6,494 nucleotides of DNA from an uncultured Lachnospiraceae bacterium (GCA_910576895.1 CAJTJZ010000097.1:1-6494), one strand, 5' to 3'; numbered from the stretch's first letter, positions 1 to 5,905 are shown. Program-made: numbers and translations. The notes: generated from the letters alone by a model not told the origin.

Positions 1-6
1 CATATT

Positions 7-46
7 AAAAATGGGGCTTGATGATACCTAAACCTAAAAAATGGGG
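7..46. repeat. short direct repeat AAAAATGGGG, two copies
   Basis: The decamer AAAAATGGGG occurs at 7-16 and again at 37-46, exactly 30 bases apart, upstream of the HxlR promoter. I do not recognise it as an insertion-sequence end. It could be an operator-like repeat for the adjacent regulator or simply chance in AT-rich DNA. No left-hand neighbour is visible to decide. Confidence 0.3.
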
Positions 47-67
47 AAACTCAAATAAAACGGTACA

Positions 68-96
68 TTGATTTTTAAGAAAAGGCATGTTATACT
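68..96 (+). promoter_or_regulatory. sigma-A-type promoter of the HxlR gene
   Basis: A -35 box TTGATT (68-73) and a -10 box TATACT (91-96) are separated by 17 bases, and a TG dinucleotide one base before the -10 gives an extended -10. Transcription would begin near 103, about 50 bases before the ATG at 153. This placement also shows that an ATG at 87 cannot be the translation start, because it lies upstream of the predicted transcript. Confidence 0.7.
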
Positions 97-152
97 ATTT
101 CAAAAAGCTTGTTTTATTTGGCTATATACTTATTATACGAGGAGTGGCAGGA

Positions 153-482
153 ATGAAAAAAAGCACATTAGCTGTTGAACGCTGCAAAACAATTTCTACG
201 ATACAAAAAATCTTGGGCGGTAAATGGAAAATTGAAATCATCTATTATATCGCCTTTCAGGATATACACCGCTTTGGAGAGCTTCGCAGGCACATCGGTG
301 ATATTACGGAATCAAGCTTAACAAAGCAGCTTCGGGAACTGGAAGCCGATGGCTTTATTACCCGTTATGACTATAAAGAAGTCCCTCCTCATGTGGAATA
401 TAATCTTACAGACTTAGGCAAAAGTTTCCTTCCTGTTTTTGAACATATGAAACAATGGGGAGATGAAAATCTCAACGAGTAA
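153..482 (+). CDS. HxlR-family winged-helix transcriptional regulator
   Basis: This 109-residue protein is a full-length HxlR/MarR-like DNA-binding regulator of the cytoplasm. The hallmarks run in order: an N-terminal Cys (C11), the GGKWKIEI segment (22-29), RFGELRR (40-46), the recognition-helix region ITESSLTKQLRELEADGFI (51-69), the wing with PPHVEYNLT (78-86) and the C-terminal helix with W102. The start at 153 has the SD GGAG (141-144) 8 bases upstream. An ATG at 87 in the same frame overlaps the -10 box and adds a sequence unlike the family. Some HxlR proteins (YodB, HypR) sense quinones or disulfide stress through an N-terminal Cys; C11 makes a redox role possible, but this is inference. 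The facing operon is a thiol/electron-transfer cassette. The gene's last 30 codons and terminator recur as a degenerate copy at 4190-4314. Confidence 0.9.
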   Translation: MKKSTLAVERCKTISTIQKILGGKWKIEIIYYIAFQDIHRFGELRRHIGDITESSLTKQLRELEADGFITRYDYKEVPPHVEYNLTDLGKSFLPVFEHMKQWGDENLNE

Positions 483-483
483 G

Positions 484-522
484 GAAACATGGTATTTAAT
501 ATCCTTGTTTCTTTATTATTCT
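484..522 (+). terminator. intrinsic terminator of the HxlR gene
   Basis: Two bases after the stop codon, GAAACATGG (484-492) pairs with CCTTGTTTC (503-511) with a single T-T mismatch. A T-rich tail follows (512-522). A nearly identical hairpin lies at 4281-4308 behind the partial HxlR copy. Confidence 0.7.
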
Positions 523-592
523 TTACTTTACAGAATATTATAGAATCTTATCTGCATCGAATTTCATAAAAACAAAAGATACACTATATAAA

Positions 593-710
593 TTATAATA
601 AAATTTCAAAAACAGTCCCAACTTCTGTGGCAGAAACAGTAATACTTCCATTATGTAACTTGATATATTCCTGACTAAGTGCCATGCCAATTCCTGTCTG
701 TCCGCCAATA
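593..710 (-). pseudogene. histidine kinase remnant: last 38 codons only
   Basis: Read on the minus strand, this fragment ends in TAA at 593-595 and encodes the C-terminal end of a sensor kinase ATP-binding domain. The G2-box segment is GGQTGIGMALSQEYIKLHNG, followed by a SITVSATEVGTVFEILL tail, which is typical of VanS-like kinases. A TAA lies two codons upstream of the conserved frame, so there is no start, no sensor domain and no phospho-accepting His. The rest was lost in a deletion that joins it to the response-regulator fragment at 751-888. An overlapping frame at about 715-765 might be another piece of the same kinase, but I could not assign it. Confidence 0.8.
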
Positions 711-750
711 CCTTATTTGGTACTTGCCTTTATTGATTTTCATACTCAAC

Positions 751-888
751 TCAGCAAAGCAGGGCATGAATTTTTGCTGATAAATCACCTGTTTCAAAAG
801 TTATCACATGATAACCGTCATTTTTTAAGAAAACGGAAACAATTTCTCTAATCTCTTGTTCATCATCTGCATAATAAATCGTTGCCAT
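751..888 (-). pseudogene. response regulator remnant: truncated receiver domain
   Basis: This ORF begins with ATG at 888-886 behind a good SD (AGGAAGG) and stops at TGA 751-753 after 45 residues. The first ~35 residues are a normal receiver-domain start: beta-1 followed by the acidic pair D8-D9, then helix 1 (EQEIREIVSVFLKNDGYHV) and the second strand. The frame then departs from the family, so the phosphoryl-accepting Asp, the rest of the receiver and the whole DNA-binding domain are missing. It starts 24 bases after the polyferredoxin gene in the same direction, so it was probably the fourth gene of the redox operon and its regulator. An internal deletion running into the kinase gene destroyed both. 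The short ORF could still be translated but cannot act as a response regulator. Confidence 0.8.
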
Positions 889-912
889 AACTTTTTCCTT
901 CCTATGGTCATT

Positions 913-1833
913 TTATTTTTCTTCTGATTTTACCATATCTAATTGTTTCTTGCTATAGCAGAAACTAGAAGAAATTGCTTTTGTTGGACAGACAGAATTA
1001 CATTTTCCACAACGGATACACTCTGGGCTATTCAAATTTCTTGTAACCTCCACAGCCATCGGACAACTATGTTCACATTTCTTACAATGAATACATTTAT
1101 CTTTATCTAAGTGCATTTGAAAAAAACTAAATTTATGAAACAGGGAATAAAATGCACCTAAAGGACAAAGATAACGACAAAATGGACGTGAAATCAGCAT
1201 AGACATTATGATAAGAACTATAAGCACAAGAACTTTCCATTGAAATAGTAGTCCTATCAATGCTCGCAAAGAAGGATCTGCAAGCATGAGTGGAATACCG
1301 CCACCTAATGTTCCTGCTGGACAGATATATTTGCAAAAATAAGGAGGTGTTACTCTTGTTTTTGTAATTGCAAAGGCAGGTAAAAAAATTACCATAACAA
1401 AGAAAATGATATATTTAAGATAGCGAGCCGATCGATCTATTTTCTTTGGCACAACAAATTTAAAAATAGGAATTTTATATAATAAGTCTTGTAGTAATCC
1501 AAAGGGGCAGAAAAGACCACAAATTAATCGTCCTAGAAAAATGCCAAATAACATAAGTAAACCTAATACATAAAAAGGAAAATGATGTTTTCTACCGCCA
1601 ATTGCTGCCTGTAACGAACCAATAGGACAAGCTCCCATTGCACCCGGACAAGAATAACAGTTAAGAACAGGAACGCAAATTGCCTTTGTAGCACCTATAA
1701 AAATCTTTCCTTTTTGAAATCCAATGATATAACCATTGATCAAAACAGCCGTAAATATTTGTATCATTCGTTGAAAAGAAATATGTTTTTTATGGCGTTT
1801 TTTTCTTATCCAATTCCTATACATTCCAAACAT
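913..1833 (-). CDS. membrane-bound 4Fe-4S polyferredoxin (NapH/NosR-C/CcoG-like)
   Basis: This 306-residue membrane iron-sulfur protein is intact. Hydrophobic segments lie at about 25-45, 87-105, 140-157, 190-215 and possibly 175-187. Between them are Cys pairs typical of NapH/NosR-type proteins: C53/C59/C62/C69, C105/C109, C167/C171 (CKYICP) and C219/C223 (CRYLCP). The C-terminal cytoplasmic part carries two ferredoxin motifs, C247-C250-C253-C257 and C272-C275-C278-C282, each followed by Pro or a close variant. The predicted job is electron transfer at or across the membrane; coupled genes suggest the acceptor is the thiol system of the TlpA lipoprotein (inference). It starts inside the 3' end of the small CXXC gene (28-base overlap) with only a weak SD (GGCGG), which suggests translational coupling. 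ATG at 1824 is a possible alternative start. Confidence 0.88.
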   Translation of the reverse strand: MFGMYRNWIRKKRHKKHISFQRMIQIFTAVLINGYIIGFQKGKIFIGATKAICVPVLNCYSCPGAMGACPIGSLQAAIGGRKHHFPFYVLGLLMLFGIFLGRLICGLFCPFGLLQDLLYKIPIFKFVVPKKIDRSARYLKYIIFFVMVIFLPAFAITKTRVTPPYFCKYICPAGTLGGGIPLMLADPSLRALIGLLFQWKVLVLIVLIIMSMLISRPFCRYLCPLGAFYSLFHKFSFFQMHLDKDKCIHCKKCEHSCPMAVEVTRNLNSPECIRCGKCNSVCPTKAISSSFCYSKKQLDMVKSEEK

Positions 1834-1952
1834 ATCTTCACCGCCTTTTGCATAACTTCTAGATGCTCCTGCTTTAATAGTCCAACAGTAATAAATATAA
1901 TCGATACTATTAATAGACTAAATCTTGTAATTATGATTACTTTATTTTTCAA
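1806..1952 (-). CDS. small CXXC membrane peptide, CD1871A family
   Basis: This 48-residue ORF is easily missed because it starts with TTG (1952-1950) and overlaps genes on both sides. It overlaps the tlpA-type gene by 11 bases and the polyferredoxin gene by 28. The start is secured by a near-perfect SD, AGGAGGA, 8 bases upstream and inside the tlpA 3' end. The peptide has one hydrophobic segment (about residues 5-25), then a short charged stretch (KQEHLEVMQKAVK, 27-39) and the C-terminal motif CLEC (C41, C44) just before its end. Length, layout and terminal CXXC match the CD1871A-type peptides that accompany TlpA and 4Fe-4S proteins in clostridia. It is probably a membrane-anchored thiol or metal-binding partner of its two neighbours. 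Its biochemical function is not known to me. Confidence 0.85.
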   Translation of the reverse strand: MKNKVIIITRFSLLIVSIIFITVGLLKQEHLEVMQKAVKICLECIGIG

Positions 1953-2562
1953 GACGGATTTCCTCCTTTTTACTAGCCTTTAAAGCTGTATTAATCGCTT
2001 TCAAAAATGTTTTCGATAAATCTTTTTGACCACCAACAATAGCATCACCTATAAGATTTCCTTCTGCATCTACAATCACAGTAGTAGGCGTATATTGAAT
2101 ATGATTGCTAACATCTTCAAAATCGCCATCGCCAGAAAGAAGTGTGATTCCTTCATAGCCTGCTTCGCTTACTATATCTTTTGTTACTTCTTCTTCCCCT
2201 GCCCCATCTAAACAGACAGTTACCATCTGTATATTATCTGGTAATGCTTTAGCAAAGGTAGCAAGATCAGGCATTTCTTTTATACAAGGACCACACATCA
2301 AGGACCAAAAATTAATCACTGTGATATCTTTTGCTGCAATATCCTTTTGTGTAAATGTACCACCATCTAAGGTATCAGCAGAAAAGGATTGTAAACTTCC
2401 AAACTCACTAGCTGTACCTTCCAAGAATATTTTATTATTTTCATTTTGAATAAGTGAATTTTCAGAATCTTCCTTATTTGTTTCCTTAGAGCATCCAGTA
2501 GTTATCATATTAATAGCAAGTACAATACTAAAAAGTGATACAAAAAATTTTTTGTTTTTCAT
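1942..2562 (-). CDS. TlpA-like thioredoxin-fold lipoprotein
   Basis: This 206-residue secreted thiol-disulfide protein of the TlpA/ResA group would be anchored on the outer face of the membrane. Residues 1-23 are a lipoprotein signal with a basic start, a hydrophobic core and the lipobox-like TTGC, which puts the lipidated Cys at 24. An acidic/polar linker runs to about 55. The thioredoxin domain follows: INFWSLMCGPCIKEMPDL with the active-site C90-G-P-C93, and the cis-proline loop YTPTTVIVD (P159). Length is normal for the family. It is the first gene of the redox operon, and the next gene's SD lies within its last codons. The SD AGGAAG sits about 8 bases before ATG. A weak promoter candidate (TTGTGT at 2694-2689, 18-base gap, TATAAG at 2670-2665) lies in the upstream gene debris. 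Substrates cannot be read from the sequence. Confidence 0.92.
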   Translation of the reverse strand: MKNKKFFVSLFSIVLAINMITTGCSKETNKEDSENSLIQNENNKIFLEGTASEFGSLQSFSADTLDGGTFTQKDIAAKDITVINFWSLMCGPCIKEMPDLATFAKALPDNIQMVTVCLDGAGEEEVTKDIVSEAGYEGITLLSGDGDFEDVSNHIQYTPTTVIVDAEGNLIGDAIVGGQKDLSKTFLKAINTALKASKKEEIRLEK

Positions 2563-2607
2563 AATTATCTTCCTTTCTTTTTTAAAATTTATATAAATTA
2601 ATAATAT

Positions 2608-2753
2608 TTACCAAAGACCTACCCGTTTTTCTGGCTGAATATACATATCATCACCTTTTTTTATCTTATATGTTTTATAGAATAATTTACACAAACTTTA
2701 TCAGCAGTATGTGTAATTTCATGACCAATTATCATTCTCATGGAAATTTCAGC
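2608..2753 (-). pseudogene. M13 (neprilysin-like) metallopeptidase remnant
   Basis: Pieces of a zinc peptidase survive in two frames. Frame one (2753 to a stop at 2661-2663) carries IIGHEITHT, the HExxH zinc site, jumping directly to ADKVCVN, which resembles the DKVRVN motif near the M13 C-terminus. Frame two resumes as FYKTYKIKKGDDMYIQPEKR plus VGLW and a stop at 2608-2610. That is a characteristic M13 C-terminal end, finishing in Trp. The whole N-terminal ~500 residues, the downstream zinc Glu region and the sequence between the motifs are gone, and a frameshift separates the last two pieces. The enzyme cannot be functional. The left end lies 45 bases before tlpA; the other end overlaps the HPr-like remnant. 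Confidence 0.75.
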
Positions 2754-2908
2754 GTGATTGGATTAGCTAAATCCAGACTGAATAATCCTATAATTGAATC
2801 TGCATCCGCTCGATAATCTCTATTGATAACAATTATATGCTTCTTATTTTTCAGAATAATCTCTGTGAACTTCTTTACGAGTTCTATAGAATTTAAGCTG
2901 ACTATCAT
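2738..2908 (-). pseudogene. HPr-like protein, C-terminally truncated
   Basis: This 56-residue ORF starts with ATG 2908-2906 behind an SD (GGAAG, about 7 bases away) and stops at TGA 2738-2740. It matches the compact HPr-fold proteins of Firmicutes: SLNSIELVKKFTEI at the start and ADADSIIGLFSLDLANPI towards the end, the latter a signature of the family. There is no HPr active-site His in the usual position, as in other members of this HPr-like group. The family usually runs about 75-85 residues, so the last strand and helix are missing; the frame ends on entering the M13 fragment. A promoter candidate lies upstream (TTGTGT 2974-2969, 17-base gap, TAATAA 2951-2946), so a truncated peptide may still be made. 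A folded function is unlikely. Confidence 0.7.
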
Positions 2909-2972
2909 TTTTTTCTTCCGCCTTTATAACCCTATATTTCTAGTATTATTAATTATTTGGTGATTCAGACAC

Positions 2973-3000
2973 AAAAAGGGAGAGGTTGTTCTGACCTCTC
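2973..3000 (-). terminator. intrinsic terminator, minus strand
   Basis: Read on the minus strand, GAGAGGT (3000-2994) pairs perfectly with ACCTCTC (2986-2980) around a 7-base loop. CC and a run of five T (2977-2973) follow. It lies about 265 bases beyond the purN stop and just before the HPr-like remnant. It would end purN transcription or that of a gene once present in between. Confidence 0.7.
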
Positions 3001-3265
3001 TCTGAACGTTTTGGGGTATTTGAAAAAATTGGTGTAAAAATGTTATAAACTATTTTCTTAGTCTTTGTTTTCAATTAAATAATACTATTTTTAAGTTTGA
3101 ATTTTCTCGTCAATTTCATTCAAATTTCCCCTTTTTTCAATATTTTTATAAGTTTAAAATCACCTAAAAATTTCAAGCTTTTCCTCTTGAGAATCTAAAT
3201 CTCTTTCTTGAATATAGTTTGTAGAACAGCTATCTGAAAACCCTTTAAATAAAGCAATTTTTTTC
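3001..3265. other. AT-rich stretch with no recognisable gene
   Basis: Both strands are full of stops. On the minus strand an unrecognised open stretch (about 3160-3263, including SCSTNYIQERDLDSQEEKLE) has no start codon. A 14-codon ORF at 3075-3119 has an SD-like GGGG. Neither matches a family I know. Being between purN and its probable terminator, this looks like a long 3' untranslated region or debris from a deleted gene. Confidence 0.5.
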
Positions 3266-3892
3266 TTACTTCACTTTTTGTACTTTATTTCCTATAACTT
3301 TAATTTTTCCATTCGCAATCATATCAATTGCTTTTGGTAAAATTTCCCATTCTGCCTGCTCCATGACACGCTTCTGCAATGCTTCAGGCGTATCATCCTC
3401 TTTCACTTCTACAGCTTTTTGCAAACTAATTGGACCAGTATCCGTACCTCCGTCAACAAAATGTACCGTTGCACCTGTTACTTTTACACCCCTTGCAAGT
3501 ACTGCTTCATGCACTTTTAAACCATAAAATCCCTGCCCACAAAAAGATGGAATTAAAGATGGATGAATATTAATAATACGGCTCGAATAGGCTTCTACCA
3601 TTGCTTTTGGAAGGATCACAAGATAGCCTGCAAGCACGATAAGATCCGTTTTCCATGCATTCACTACTTCCAATAAAGCCTGATGAAACTGTTCTCTTGT
3701 CTCAAAAGATTTCGGAGAAATACATTTTGCTGGAATCCCATGCTTTTTAGCACGCTCTAATGCATAAGCATTTGGATTATTACTAATAACACCAACTAGT
3801 TCTGTATTCCTTATTTCTTTATGTTCTATCTTATCTATAATTGCCTGCAAATTTGTGCCATTGCCAGAAACCAAAACTGTTATTTTCAACAT
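3266..3892 (-). CDS. purN: phosphoribosylglycinamide formyltransferase (GART)
   Basis: This is the cytoplasmic enzyme of de novo purine synthesis that transfers a formyl group from 10-formyltetrahydrofolate to GAR, giving FGAR. The 208-residue protein is full length. The phosphate-binding start VLVSGNGTNLQAI (7-19) and the core IINIHPSLIPSFCGQGFYGL (106-125) are present. Catalytic N108 and H110 are there, and D151 in DGGTDTGP corresponds to the family's catalytic Asp. ATG 3892 has the SD AGAAAGG 7 bases upstream. Its start overlaps the end of a tyrosine recombinase remnant, and no other pur gene is in the window, although purN usually sits in a pur cluster between purM and purH. It has therefore been separated from its pathway genes or is an extra copy. 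No purine riboswitch or PurR-box-like palindrome is visible upstream. Confidence 0.95.
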   Translation of the reverse strand: MLKITVLVSGNGTNLQAIIDKIEHKEIRNTELVGVISNNPNAYALERAKKHGIPAKCISPKSFETREQFHQALLEVVNAWKTDLIVLAGYLVILPKAMVEAYSSRIINIHPSLIPSFCGQGFYGLKVHEAVLARGVKVTGATVHFVDGGTDTGPISLQKAVEVKEDDTPEALQKRVMEQAEWEILPKAIDMIANGKIKVIGNKVQKVK

Positions 3893-4176
3893 AATAAAAC
3901 CTTTCTATAAGATATCAATTCTCCTACTTGTAATCCAGTACCAAGCAAAACAGCTATCAAGCCATAATATTTATTATAGTAATTAGAATCATTTTTCAAA
4001 AATTCTAATAATATATGCTGCTCTTGTACAGCCAAAGCTGTCCTTTTTGATGTTTTCATTTGATATTCTTGAAGGCATCCAGTACAAGGATTCTTTTTTA
4101 TTATACCATCTTTTATAGCAATTTGGAATACCCAATTTAATAAAGTATGATTATTTATTATTAATAGCAGAAGAAC
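3886..4176 (-). pseudogene. tyrosine recombinase (integrase) internal fragment
   Basis: The minus-strand frame, stop to stop, encodes about 90 residues from the middle of a phage/ICE-type tyrosine recombinase. It includes the core-binding end (TLLNWVFQIAIKDGIIKKNP), an N-terminal catalytic stretch (KRTALAVQEQHILLEFLK) and the first catalytic box as GTGLQVGELI. In active enzymes that box reads GLRVGE with the catalytic Arg; here it is Gln. The frame then leaves the family and stops at 3886-3888, overlapping purN's ATG by 7 bases. The arm-binding region, the HxxR box and the catalytic Tyr are missing. Similarity is to integrases of the Tn916/Tn1549-like element type by general appearance only. 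It marks the former presence of an integrated mobile element beside purN. Confidence 0.82.
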
Positions 4177-4189
4177 TCAATTTCTTTAT

Positions 4190-4279
4190 GTGAAATATAA
4201 TCTTACAGACTTAGATAAAAGCTTTCTTCCTGTTTTTGAACGTATGAAACAATGGGGCGATGAAAATCTCAGCGAGTAA
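4190..4279 (+). pseudogene. HxlR regulator 3'-end fragment (partial paralogue)
   Basis: The last 29 codons plus stop of an HxlR gene reappear here (KYNLTDLDKSFLPVFERMKQ, then WGDENLSE). Compared with 393-482 there are 8 base differences in 90: three codons change silently and four change the residue (E to K, G to D, H to R, N to S). The in-frame upstream sequence loses similarity near 4175-4187 and meets a TGA at 4148, so the DNA-binding part is absent. The prevalence of conservative and silent changes suggests a remnant of a once-functional relative rather than a fresh copy. It points opposite to, and directly abuts, the integrase remnant. Confidence 0.85.
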
Positions 4280-4280
4280 A

Positions 4281-4314
4281 GAAACATGGTAGTTAATATC
4301 CTTGTTTCTTTTTT
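4281..4314 (+). terminator. intrinsic terminator, copy of that at 484-522
   Basis: GAAACATGG (4281-4289) pairs with CCTTGTTTC (4300-4308), followed by six T (4309-4314). It is a duplicate of the HxlR terminator and belongs to the HxlR fragment. It also encodes, on the other strand, the last five codons and stop of the channel gene. Read in the minus direction the hairpin is followed by TTTACT, so it may work weakly for the channel transcript too. Confidence 0.75.
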
Positions 4315-5894
4315 AACTCAACAGCAATACTTCCTAACAACTCCCATGCGGCATCACGTTCTTTTTTTTGTTCTTTCGTCAGTTTATGATAAGGACATAG
4401 CATAGAATGCTGTCTTATCACGTCATTTCGCACAGATCCATAGCTCCAGTTATAAAAGGTATAAAAACGAAGCCAACGAGCATGATCTAATCTGCGATAC
4501 TTATCTTCCATATCTTTTGATTTTTTTGTTTCACAATATTCTTTATATGCTTTTTCTACAATTTCTGGAATTAATTCTGTAATTGTTTCATCATGTAATA
4601 AAATACGAACTTTCATTAAAAGATGATCGGCAGCAGCTATTTTAGATTCCCGATGAAAGTCATCTAATTCTTCCCAAGTAAGGGTAGGATAAGAAACCGA
4701 TTTGCAAAAGATTTCATTGATTGTAATTGCTGCTTTATTTAAAGTCGTTCGCATAATATGATCAGGTGTATAGATTTCTTCATTTGTACCAAAATAAGAT
4801 ACTCCGGGTGCTTTCCGATTACTATGTAAATGAATATGACCCTGAATCCTATAATAACTATGTAATCGCCAAAAAATATTCCATCCTTCTGGCTCATTAT
4901 CAGGACAGATAATAATACGATCTGCTTGTGCCATAAGCATATGATAAGTTTCCCAAAGATCTTTATGAAAAATCAAAGAATCCATTGTTTCTGATGGTTT
5001 GTTTAGAGAAAATACTTTATGAAGATGATTGTGCATAGCAAGAAATTCTTCTAATTCTTCTGCATTTCCGAAAATATGATAAGCTACATGTTGATCAACA
5101 GAAATAATATTTGTAAGAATTGCACGTTCTAAAATACAGCGTCCATAATTTCCAAATCCAATAATAATAATGGTATTTTCTGAATTACATAGAGGATTTG
5201 TATGCCAATATTGTCTGGCACAACAATCATAACTATGGAAAAATTTAATATTTCCAGAAAGATGATCTTGTCCATTGGTAGTTCTTGCATAGACTTCTAT
5301 GGGTAGTGTATGTAAATCAATGGCACGAATATTGACACCAATATCATTTTCTTTCATAAGAAAAAATTTACATTTTGCTCCAATATTTTTTTTATGTGCT
5401 ACAATTCTAGCAGGAGAAACATTAATAAAAAAACATGGATAATCTGGAAATTCCATTTGTTCTTCTCGTTTTTCACCAAAAATAATAATGGTATTCGGAT
5501 CTTCTTCATAAATATTTTTCGCTAATGTATTCGATTCAATTCCATAGTCTGCAAAATAATACCAATTTTTTTCTCGCTGAAAACCAAGCAAAAAAAGAGG
5601 AAGGCCTTCACTTGTAATAAAAGATACCACAGCACCAAATAATGTCATCATAATCCCAGCAGATAAGAAAAGAAATACAATTCCTACTGCATGACCTAAA
5701 GGTGTACTTGGTGTAATATCTCCATAACCAACCGTAGTTAAAGTAACTAAAGAATACCAGATGGCATCTCCAAAGGAACGAATGGTTGAATTATTGTCTG
5801 TATGTTCTGATAAATAAAGAATTACCAATAATGCAATATAAAAAATTGCTAATAATATTGTCATAAATAGATAAATTTTATTTTTTCTTTTCAT
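4293..5894 (-). CDS. two-TM potassium channel with RCK-like region and RyR domain
   Basis: This 533-residue inner-membrane K+ channel subunit has TM1 at about 8-28, a pore helix and the selectivity filter TTVGYGD (53-59), then TM2 at about 69-94. The cytoplasmic part has a first TrkA-N/RCK-like lobe (about 110-220) and a second with the nucleotide-binding loop GFGNYG (246-251). The C-terminal RyR (ryanodine-receptor repeat) region includes WEELDDFHRESKIAAADHLL (407-426) and RRLDHARWLRFYTFYNWSYG (467-486) with the PYHKL segment (501-505). RyR domains in prokaryotes are thought to bind small ligands, so ligand-gated opening is plausible but inferred. The protein looks complete, but both ends are unusual. 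The last five codons and stop lie in the HxlR-type terminator. The ATG at 5894 lacks an SD at normal distance, and a long palindrome ends 11 bases before it. Confidence 0.88.
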   Translation of the reverse strand: MKRKNKIYLFMTILLAIFYIALLVILYLSEHTDNNSTIRSFGDAIWYSLVTLTTVGYGDITPSTPLGHAVGIVFLFLSAGIMMTLFGAVVSFITSEGLPLFLLGFQREKNWYYFADYGIESNTLAKNIYEEDPNTIIIFGEKREEQMEFPDYPCFFINVSPARIVAHKKNIGAKCKFFLMKENDIGVNIRAIDLHTLPIEVYARTTNGQDHLSGNIKFFHSYDCCARQYWHTNPLCNSENTIIIIGFGNYGRCILERAILTNIISVDQHVAYHIFGNAEELEEFLAMHNHLHKVFSLNKPSETMDSLIFHKDLWETYHMLMAQADRIIICPDNEPEGWNIFWRLHSYYRIQGHIHLHSNRKAPGVSYFGTNEEIYTPDHIMRTTLNKAAITINEIFCKSVSYPTLTWEELDDFHRESKIAAADHLLMKVRILLHDETITELIPEIVEKAYKEYCETKKSKDMEDKYRRLDHARWLRFYTFYNWSYGSVRNDVIRQHSMLCPYHKLTKEQKKERDAAWELLGSIAVELKKKQGY

Positions 5895-5905
5895 AAAATG
5901 TAACA

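Noticed and set aside
87..152. Upstream in-frame ATG at 87 for the HxlR gene
   Set aside because: It overlaps the -10 box, lies before the predicted transcript start, has no SD and would add 22 hydrophobic residues not typical of the family.
1133..1336. Minus-strand 67-codon frame inside the polyferredoxin gene
   Set aside because: It is an out-of-frame shadow of a confidently assigned gene, rich in Ser/Arg and without an SD.
1714..2211. Plus-strand open frames at 1714-1983 and 2026-2211
   Set aside because: They are antisense to the polyferredoxin, CXXC and TlpA genes, lack domain signals, and are explained by the coding constraint on the other strand.
3075..3119. 14-codon minus-strand ORF with SD-like GGGG
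   Set aside because: It is too short, of low complexity and has no recognisable motif; it could be the start of a lost gene, but nothing supports this.
3893..4100. Promoter for purN within the integrase remnant (TTGGCT, 16 bases, TATTAT)
   Set aside because: Both boxes fall in conserved coding sequence of the old integrase and such matches are common in AT-rich DNA.
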